Source: Chlorobium sp. (GTDB lineage: Bacteria; Bacteroidota; Chlorobiia; Chlorobiales; Chlorobiaceae). Taken from it: a DNA stretch of 64,000 nt. Shown piece after piece: positions 58,176-64,000 of the stretch. Where the stretch lies: contig JANQMO010000040.1 of assembly GCA_028280025.1 (NCBI GenBank), positions 1-64,000 on the forward strand. The letters are read 5' to 3'. Under the pieces are notes generated by a model. That model was not told the DNA's origin and searched no databases. It saw only the letters and a list, made by a program, of their open reading frames with translations. The position numbers and the translations under genes were made by a program. Each line of letters opens with the position of its first letter. Position 1 is the first letter of the stretch.

Positions 58176-58913
58176 CTAGTTCAGCAGCCTTCCTCCCTCG
58201 ATGTTGATGACCTGGCCCGTAATGTAGTCACTGTCGGCAAGGAACAGGAGTGCTTTGACGACATCCTCCGCCCGGCCGAGACGCTGCAATAATATATTTT
58301 CGGTAAGTTCTTCTTCAGGAATGTCATCCCATTCCGGAAGTTTTGTGACTGTCCCGGGTGCTATGGCGTTGACAAGAACCCTGGGTGCGAACACTTTTGC
58401 GAACACCCTGATCAGGTGCTCAACCGCGGCCTTCGAGGCGGTGTAGGGGGCATATCCTTTCCAGACAAGGTTTGCTGCAATATCGGTTATGGCAACGATG
58501 CGAGAGACAAACGGCTGCTCTTTCATGATCCCGGCTCCGGACTGCATCGTAAAGAACGTTCCTTTCAGGTTTGTGCCGACAAGTTCCTCCCACTCTTTTT
58601 CCGTCACGTCCGGCAGGGATGTACCGAAAAAACAGGATGCGCTCGGGATCAGGAGGTCGAGTCTGTTGTACCGGCCGGAAAACAAACGGAAAGCGTCTTC
58701 TATATCGCTTACCCTGGATGTATCGCACCGGGTCATTGACGAATCGGGCGCAACAGCACAGATTTTATCGAGCACCTGTTCAGCCTTTTCCCTGGAGCGG
58801 TTATAGGTAAAAAAAATCGTGTAACCGTGGTGTGCGAGCGAAACAGCAAGTTCGCTTCCGAGCCGTCCCGATCCTCCGGTTATGAAACATACTTTTTTGT
58901 CTGGTGCCGCCAT
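58176..58913 (-). CDS. SDR family reductase, pteridine-reductase-like
   Basis: The 245-residue protein has the NADP-binding ITGGSGRLGSELAVSLAHHG near residue 11 and TYNRSREKAEQVLD after strand 2, a pattern favouring NADPH. NLKGTFFTMQSGAG follows near 113. The catalytic region is AITDIAANLVWKGYAPYTAS KAA: Tyr and Lys (YTASK) are present, but the usual Ser is replaced by Asp (AITD), as in pteridine reductases and FolM. VLVNAIAPGTVT follows near 180. A role in reduced pterin synthesis is inferred; green sulfur bacteria are known to make biopterin glycosides. Confidence 0.8.
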   Translation of the reverse strand: MAAPDKKVCFITGGSGRLGSELAVSLAHHGYTIFFTYNRSREKAEQVLDKICAVAPDSSMTRCDTSRVSDIEDAFRLFSGRYNRLDLLIPSASCFFGTSLPDVTEKEWEELVGTNLKGTFFTMQSGAGIMKEQPFVSRIVAITDIAANLVWKGYAPYTASKAAVEHLIRVFAKVFAPRVLVNAIAPGTVTKLPEWDDIPEEELTENILLQRLGRAEDVVKALLFLADSDYITGQVINIEGGRLLN

Positions 58914-59091
58914 AAGCTTTATGAATAGTAAGCAGTCAATGCAACTGAACGACAGGCGGGGATAAAAAGTTGTTGCGACAATAAAATCATGAGTGACAAA
59001 GGATTGGCCCTGCAGGTGTTTTTTTGCTTATTATTAAGCCGCGGCGCATAAAGCGCAGGACAATCGAACGTATGCTGGATTATTCTTGGCG

Positions 59092-59793
59092 ATGAACAGA
59101 CCTGTCATTCTGAAACTTGTTTCCGTCAGAAGGGAGCTTGAGCTTTCCCGGGATATCCGGCAGACCATTCTTCCGGGGATATCCCTCGAGATCCAGGAGG
59201 GGGAATTTATCTCTATAACCGGGCACTCGGGTTCCGGTAAATCGACACTTCTCTACATCATGGGAGGTCTCGACAAACCGACGTTCGGGGAAGTGTGGCT
59301 CGAGGGTGTCAACCTAACGGATAAAACCGAAAAAGAAATGTCGGTCATACGGAATCGCAAGATCGGTTTCATTTACCAGTTTCATTTTCTTCTTCCGGAA
59401 TTTACGGCTGTCGAGAATGTCGGTATGCCGATGATGATCGGCAGCAGACCGAAGTCCGAAATACGCGAACGGGCACAAATGCTGCTTGACAGGGTGGGGC
59501 TCAGCGACAGGTATGATTACAGGCCCAGTCAGCTTTCGGGAGGCCAGCAGCAGCGGGTCGCGGTTGCAAGAGCGCTTGCCAACAACCCGAAAATCGTGCT
59601 TGGTGACGAACCGACAGGCAACCTCGATACAAAATCGGGAAAACAGGTCTATGAACTGTTCGAGGAAATGAACGAGGTGTTCAACCAGACGATCATTTTC
59701 GTTACCCATGACGAAGATTTCGCCCGGCGGGCGAAACGAAGGATCCATCTTGTTGACGGGAAGATCGACAGTGACAGCAAAACAGGATCATAA
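59092..59793 (+). CDS. lolD: ABC transporter ATP-binding protein, LolD/MacB type
   Basis: From ATG 59092 the protein is 233 residues. Walker A GHSGSGKST is near residue 43, the Q-loop lies in FIYQFHFLLPEFTAVENVGM near 84, the signature LSGGQQQRVAVARALANNPK near 147 and Walker B IVLGDEPTGNLDTKSG near 168. The LLPEFTAVENVGMPMMI segment is typical of LolD-like ATPases. It may serve the Lol-type permease encoded at 14984, but linkage is not shown. TTG 59086 is an alternative start. It is followed by the cruA-like gene after 17 bp. Confidence 0.87.
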   Translation: MNRPVILKLVSVRRELELSRDIRQTILPGISLEIQEGEFISITGHSGSGKSTLLYIMGGLDKPTFGEVWLEGVNLTDKTEKEMSVIRNRKIGFIYQFHFLLPEFTAVENVGMPMMIGSRPKSEIRERAQMLLDRVGLSDRYDYRPSQLSGGQQQRVAVARALANNPKIVLGDEPTGNLDTKSGKQVYELFEEMNEVFNQTIIFVTHDEDFARRAKRRIHLVDGKIDSDSKTGS

Positions 59794-59810
59794 CGCTAAC
59801 ATGAGGCGGC

Positions 59811-61355
59811 ATGCGAATGCTTGAATCTATAAGGGATTCCCATCCCCTTGTCTACAAACATTTCTCCTCTCTTCCTGACGGGGAGAAGCATATCGGCCGG
59901 GTCATCGAACTTGACCGGTACTGGGAACATATCAACTCAGAGCCTCCGGCCGATGCCATTCTTCCGGGGGAATCGCTGCCCGATGGGGCAACGATGAGCG
60001 GGGAATACGAGATCGTCTACGCGGGCGGGACGCTTGGGTTGCTTCATGCGGCAGTCATGGCGGAGCGTTACGGACATAAAATCCTTGTTATCGACCGGCA
60101 TGTTTCGGGAAAATCCACCAGGGACTGGAACATTTCCCGCGGGGAACTGCACACGCTGCAGGAGACCGGGCTGTTTACTGCCGAAGAGATCGACTCGTTC
60201 ATTGTCCGCAGGTACAGAACGGGCTGGGTTGAGTTTTTCACCGATGAAGAACGGCAAAAAAGGCTCTATATGGACAATGTTCTCGATTGTGCCGTCGATG
60301 CCGATAAGCTTCTTGGCGCAGCAAAATATGTGGTGCTTGCCGAAGAACGATGTTCCGTACTGGACCATACAACCTTTCTTCGCTGCTACCGGTTTCCGGA
60401 CCATATTGTTATTGAAGCCGCGGGACCGGACGGTGAGCCGCTCTTTTTCAAATCGCAGCTGCTTCTGGATGTCATGGGCATTCTTTCCCCGATCGCCATG
60501 CAGCTTAATCGGGGGCGTTCACAGACGCACGTCTGCCCGACTGTGGGAACGGTTTCGAGCGGTTTTGAAGACCTCGATTACGAGGTTGGTGAAATTCTTG
60601 CCAGCACGGAGAATGCCGATACGTCAAATGGTTCCGGACGTCAGTTGATATGGGAAGGATTCCCCGCCTCCGGCAGCGAGTATATCACCTATCTGTTTTT
60701 CTATGATGCGGTCGATTCCGATAACGACAAGAGCCTGCTCGGTCTTTTTGAAGCCTATTTCAAAAAGTTGCCGGAATACAAGACTCTTTCGGACAATTTC
60801 AGGATTCACCGTCCTGTTTTCGGTATAATCCCGGCCTATTCGCATGGCGGTTACGGTAGAGAACGTGAAATTGCCGGTGACCGTATTCTGCTTCTGGGAG
60901 ATGCCGCGAGCCTCGGGTCACCGCTGACGTTTTGCGGTTTCGGTTCGATGGTGCGGAACCTGCACCGCCTGACAGCCGCCCTCGACCAGGCGCTGGGCGC
61001 GGATTCTCTTTCCCGCAGTGATCTTGAAAAGATCAGCGCCTACGAACCCAATGTCGCATCCATGTCGAATCTGATGAAGTACATGTGCTATGACGCCCGG
61101 ACCGACACTCCCGGCTTTGTCAATGAACTGATGAACGAAGTGATGATCGTACTCGACGATCTTCCTCCACGGTACCGGGAGACGATGTTCCGCGACGAGA
61201 TGCGGCTGGATGATTTTGTCACCGTACTTCTGAAAGTTGCCTGGCGCTACCCGAAGGTTTTGAAGGCGACCTACGACAAGCTGGGCATAGACGGTTCCGT
61301 GTCATTCCTCAAAAATCTTGCAGGCTGGGCGTTGTCCGGGGCAGCAAAGAAGTAG
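59811..61355 (+). CDS. cruA: Lycopene cyclase, CruA type
   Basis: CruA cyclises lycopene to gamma-carotene, leading to chlorobactene in green sulfur bacteria. The 514-residue flavoprotein has a dinucleotide-binding segment EIVYAGGTLGLLHAAVMAER near residue 65 and the CruA-family STRDWNISRGELHTL near 103. HVCPTVGTVSSGFEDLDYEV near 240, and the FAD-binding end RILLLGDAASLGSPLTFCGF with GSMVRNLHRLTAALDQALG near 360-390 complete the pattern. The paralogous CruB, found in brown-coloured species, cannot be excluded by eye. It lies between lolD and ligA. Confidence 0.82.
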   Translation: MRMLESIRDSHPLVYKHFSSLPDGEKHIGRVIELDRYWEHINSEPPADAILPGESLPDGATMSGEYEIVYAGGTLGLLHAAVMAERYGHKILVIDRHVSGKSTRDWNISRGELHTLQETGLFTAEEIDSFIVRRYRTGWVEFFTDEERQKRLYMDNVLDCAVDADKLLGAAKYVVLAEERCSVLDHTTFLRCYRFPDHIVIEAAGPDGEPLFFKSQLLLDVMGILSPIAMQLNRGRSQTHVCPTVGTVSSGFEDLDYEVGEILASTENADTSNGSGRQLIWEGFPASGSEYITYLFFYDAVDSDNDKSLLGLFEAYFKKLPEYKTLSDNFRIHRPVFGIIPAYSHGGYGREREIAGDRILLLGDAASLGSPLTFCGFGSMVRNLHRLTAALDQALGADSLSRSDLEKISAYEPNVASMSNLMKYMCYDARTDTPGFVNELMNEVMIVLDDLPPRYRETMFRDEMRLDDFVTVLLKVAWRYPKVLKATYDKLGIDGSVSFLKNLAGWALSGAAKK

Positions 61356-61361
61356 ACGGCT

Positions 61362-63410
61362 ATGGCGGATGAGAAAATCGTACTGGAAGCCGAAAGGCTT
61401 CGCAGAGAAATCGACAGGCACAACTATCTCTACTATGTTCTCGCAAAGCCCGAGATCGAAGATTACGAGTTCGACAGGATGCTCGAAAAGCTGGCCGGGC
61501 TCGAAAAGACGTATCCTGAACTGAAAACCCTCGACAGCCCTACCCAGCGCGTCGGGGGATGGATAACGAAAGAATTTCCGACGGTTATCCATCGTGAACC
61601 GATGCTCAGTCTTTCGAACACTTACTCGATCGAGGAAATCGGGGAGTTTTACCGGCGCGTGATGAAGCTGCTTCCTCCGGGAGAGGAAGGCGGAGAAGGG
61701 CCGGCGTTTGTTGCAGAGCTGAAATTCGACGGCGTCGCCGTGAGTCTTCTTTATGAAAACGGGCAGCTTTCGCGGGGAGCGACACGTGGAGACGGTATGC
61801 GTGGTGATGACATTACGCCGAACGCAAGGACGATCAATACCGTACCTCTTCGACTTCGTCCTGCCGGGGATGATTCCGGTACAGCTCCAAACAGGTATGA
61901 CGGAACCGTGATCGAAGTGCGCGGCGAGGTCTTCATGCGCAAGGACGATTTCGCCGCTCTCAACGAGTCGCGTCCCGAAGACGAGCAGTTTGCAAATCCC
62001 CGAAACGCTACGGCGGGAACGCTCAAGCTGCAGGATTCCGCCGAAGTGGCAAGAAGGAAGCTGTATTTTGCGGCCTACTACCTCGAGGGCGAACCTTTTG
62101 GCGAGAAGGCTCATCATGCTCGTCTCGAAATGCTCAAAACAATGGGATTTTATACTGATCGGCACTATCGGTTGTGCCATGATCCGGAGGAAATCCGTTC
62201 GTTTATCAGCCATTGGGACAACGAGCGCTGGTCGCTTCCATACGAGACTGACGGTGTTGTTTTAAAGCTTGATGACATATCCCTTCGTGCCGCAGTCGGG
62301 TCAACCTCGAAAAGTCCCCGTTGGGCAATCGCCTTCAAGTATCCCGCGCAACGGGCCAGCACGGTTTTACGCAAGGTGGTTTTCCAGGTAGGCAGGCTCG
62401 GTACGGTAACTCCTGTGGCCTATCTCGATCCTGTCAAGCTTGCAGGAACCACAGTGTCGCGTTCAACCCTGCACAACCTCGATGAAATTGAGCGACTCGA
62501 TGTCCATCTGCTGGATACGGTACTGATCGAAAAAGCCGGAGAGATCATTCCAAAGGTCGTCAGCGTCGAAAAGCAAAAACGTCCTTCCGGTGCCAGACCG
62601 ATCACTGTTCCCGAAGTGTGTCCTTCATGCGCTACCCCCCTTGTGCGGCATGAGGGCGAGGTGAATCTGTGCTGCCCCAACGAGGAGGGGTGCCCGGCAC
62701 AGAAGAGGGCAAGGATCGAGCATTTTGCTTCGCGTAACGCCATGGATATCAGCGGCCTTGGAAAAGCGATCGTCGAACAGCTTGTCGACAAGGAGCTGGC
62801 TCATGACGCGGGAGACTTGTATGGACTGACACCCGACATGTTGCGCGGGCTGGAGCGTCAGGGGGAAAAGTCGTCGTTGAAGCTTGTCGATGCTATTGAA
62901 AAGAGTAAGTCCAGGGGATATGACAGGGTGCTTTTCGGGCTCGGTATCCGGCATGTCGGTCTTGCAACGGCCCGTGAACTGGCCGAAGCATATCCTTCGA
63001 TGGAGGAGCTTGGTGATGCGTCTCTTGACGAGCTGTCGGCTGTACCCGATGTCGGGCCGGTTATTGCCGAAAGTGTTCACGCGTTTTTCAAAAATCCCAT
63101 CGCGTGCAGAATGATCGAAAAACTCCACACTGCAGGAGTGAGGATGACGTCGGAAGAGACCAAAGCCCGGGTCAACGACAACTTCGACGGGATGAAGGTG
63201 GTTTTTACGGGAACTCTCGAACGCCATACCCGGCCGGAGGCAGCGGAGCTTGTGGTTGAAAGAGGCGGCAGGGAGGCCGGATCGGTCAGCAAGAACACCG
63301 ATCTTGTCGTTGCGGGTAAAGACCCCGGAAGCAAACTCGAAAAAGCCCGAAAGCTCGGGGTAAGGGTTGTGTCAGAGGAGGAGTTTGAAGCGATGCTTTT
63401 TGGGGAGTGA
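61362..63410 (+). CDS. ligA: NAD-dependent DNA ligase LigA
   Basis: LigA seals nicks using NAD. The 682-residue protein has the Ia domain (RREIDRHNYLYYVLAKPEIE), the nucleotidyltransferase motif AELKFDGVAVSLLYENG with the AMP-Lys near residue 122, RGDGMRGDDITPNARTI near 145, EVRGEVFMRKDDFAALN near 188, an OB domain (VGRLGTVTPVAYLDPVKLAG near 345), a four-Cys zinc finger (CPSCATPLV... CCPNEEGCPAQ near 422-447), helix-hairpin-helix repeats and a C-terminal BRCT domain (VVFTGTLERHTRPEAAELVV near 607). It starts 6 bp after the cruA stop. Confidence 0.97.
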   Translation: MADEKIVLEAERLRREIDRHNYLYYVLAKPEIEDYEFDRMLEKLAGLEKTYPELKTLDSPTQRVGGWITKEFPTVIHREPMLSLSNTYSIEEIGEFYRRVMKLLPPGEEGGEGPAFVAELKFDGVAVSLLYENGQLSRGATRGDGMRGDDITPNARTINTVPLRLRPAGDDSGTAPNRYDGTVIEVRGEVFMRKDDFAALNESRPEDEQFANPRNATAGTLKLQDSAEVARRKLYFAAYYLEGEPFGEKAHHARLEMLKTMGFYTDRHYRLCHDPEEIRSFISHWDNERWSLPYETDGVVLKLDDISLRAAVGSTSKSPRWAIAFKYPAQRASTVLRKVVFQVGRLGTVTPVAYLDPVKLAGTTVSRSTLHNLDEIERLDVHLLDTVLIEKAGEIIPKVVSVEKQKRPSGARPITVPEVCPSCATPLVRHEGEVNLCCPNEEGCPAQKRARIEHFASRNAMDISGLGKAIVEQLVDKELAHDAGDLYGLTPDMLRGLERQGEKSSLKLVDAIEKSKSRGYDRVLFGLGIRHVGLATARELAEAYPSMEELGDASLDELSAVPDVGPVIAESVHAFFKNPIACRMIEKLHTAGVRMTSEETKARVNDNFDGMKVVFTGTLERHTRPEAAELVVERGGREAGSVSKNTDLVVAGKDPGSKLEKARKLGVRVVSEEEFEAMLFGE

Positions 63411-63607
63411 AGAATGTGGGATGTAGGATGTGGGGTGTGGGAAGTTCTGAGTTCTCAGTTCTGAGTGGGAAGATAATTGCCTGGAGCGAAAAGTTTGTGG
63501 AGAATCGTTCTTGATCATTTATAGGTCCTATAAGAGAAATACCAGGTCGATTTTTGCAGTTGATGGAGCTGCGATATCGTTGGAGCGGTGCGGGAAGAGA
63601 TCGCCTG
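63411..63607. repeat. Repeat-bearing gap between ligA and ubiE
   Basis: Bases 63440-63465 hold AGTTCTGAGTTCTCAGT-type repeats. Bases 63466-63519 match, in reverse complement, the flank after the palindrome at 58002. A half palindrome TATAGGTCCTATA is at 63520-63532, followed by AGAGAAATACC. The right arm and centre are missing, so it is a truncated copy. No gene is visible. Confidence 0.65.
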
Positions 63608-64000
63608 TTATTTTTTTGCGATATACAGTATCGACGTTTCGAATGTCATCGGTTTGTATTCGGCAGAGCTGAATCCGGCTTCTCTTAGTATATCGAGGAA
63701 TGCCTCGTCCTGCGGGAACTGTTCGACCGAGTGCGGCAGGTAATCGTAAGCGAAACTTGACTTGCTGAAAAGACCTGCAATTCTGGGGAGGACTTTTTTG
63801 AAGTAGACGAGGTAGAGTTTTTTCAGGATGGTGTTTCTCGGGATCATTGGTTCGATGATCAACGCATGGCCGCCGGGTTTGAGTACTCTCCGGAACTCCT
63901 TCAGCCCCTGCAGGAGGTTTTCGAAATTCCTTGCACCGAAACCGGCGCTGACAATGTCGAAGGAGTCGTTGTCAAAATCGAGCTTTTCGGCGCATCCTTC
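63608..64000 (-). CDS. ubiE: UbiE/MenG methyltransferase (partial; 5' end beyond window)
   Basis: A minus-strand frame is open from the right edge to the stop at 63608-63610, giving 130 C-terminal residues. EGCAEKLDFDNDSFDIVSAG, then FGARNFENLLQGLKEFRRVL and KPGGHALIIEPMIPRN match the motif II-III region of the UbiE/MenG C-methyltransferases (usual form FGVRNFEN...EIYRVLKPGG). The C-terminal part with KLYLVYFKKVLPRIAGLFSK, AYDYLPHSVEQFPQDEAFLD and TFETSILYIAKK continues the family pattern. A menaquinone C-methylation role is likely, since green sulfur bacteria use menaquinone. The N-terminus and the SAM motif I are outside the window. Confidence 0.87.
   Translation of the reverse strand, partial: EGCAEKLDFDNDSFDIVSAGFGARNFENLLQGLKEFRRVLKPGGHALIIEPMIPRNTILKKLYLVYFKKVLPRIAGLFSKSSFAYDYLPHSVEQFPQDEAFLDILREAGFSSAEYKPMTFETSILYIAKK

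Overview
The window is a chromosomal segment that most resembles a green sulfur bacterium (Chlorobiaceae, phylum Chlorobi). The assignment is inferred from gene content: a CruA-type lycopene cyclase, archaeal-type GGPP synthase, type 2 IPP isomerase and IspH for carotenoid and chlorophyll isoprenoids; a menaquinone-type methyltransferase; succinyl-CoA synthetase alpha, fitting the reductive TCA cycle; a Chlorobi/Bacteroidetes-type small RNA polymerase subunit after gmk; a 35-residue COX24-like basic protein; and LPS and outer-membrane biogenesis genes. I cannot name the species from sequence alone.

Layout. 1-8.7 kb (+): translation operon nusA(partial)-infB-rbfA-truB-ribF-rpsO, then yicC-gmk-omega-like subunit-VOC protein-small hypothetical. 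8.7-14.8 kb (-): GlmU-like uridylyltransferase, panD, lptC, skp, dprA, GGPP synthase, fni. 15-20 kb: Lol-type permease (+), MsbA-like exporter and phosphohexomutase (-). 20-25 kb (+): rpsT, ruvA, folC, rho, COX24-like protein, tRNA-Lys, tRNA-Leu. 25-31 kb: TRAP transporter with a convergent Tat-dependent binding protein, etfBA, a DUF151 nuclease. 31-36.4 kb (-): two paralogous beta-barrels, bamA, uppS. 36.8-39.3 kb (+): gatA, sucD. 39.8-45.3 kb: kdsD-like isomerase, small membrane protein, flippase, and an ECF sigma/anti-sigma/periplasmic sensor/DUF4405 module. 45.7-49.9 kb: methyltransferase, DCC protein, second phosphohexomutase, lpxB. 50-53 kb (+): molybdate operon modA-mop-modB-modC. 53.6-58.9 kb (-): ferredoxin-GltD-type oxidoreductase, ispH, a YqjD/YqjE-like envelope cluster, SDR. 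59-63.4 kb (+): lolD, cruA, ligA. The right edge cuts a ubiE/menG gene.

The genes are mostly housekeeping. The unusual signal lies between them, where several short repeat families are dispersed. The best defined is a non-autonomous transposon-like family (257-289 bp full length, 53-184 bp derivatives) with terminal repeats starting CCTgAAyTGAGCG and 5-bp target duplications visible at six copies (five exact, one 4/5). One copy duplicated the ribF start codon, another supplies the dprA stop codon, and internal hairpins look swapped between copies for a TCCCGAC-N2-GTCGGGA palindrome. Other families are a 40-bp palindrome in about a 100-bp unit (once amplified as a 131-bp tandem triplication), octamer arrays of the form AACANNTC, GTAGGGGC hairpins and a long inverted-repeat element after the Lol permease. 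I found no CRISPR array, rRNA, prophage or complete insertion sequence.
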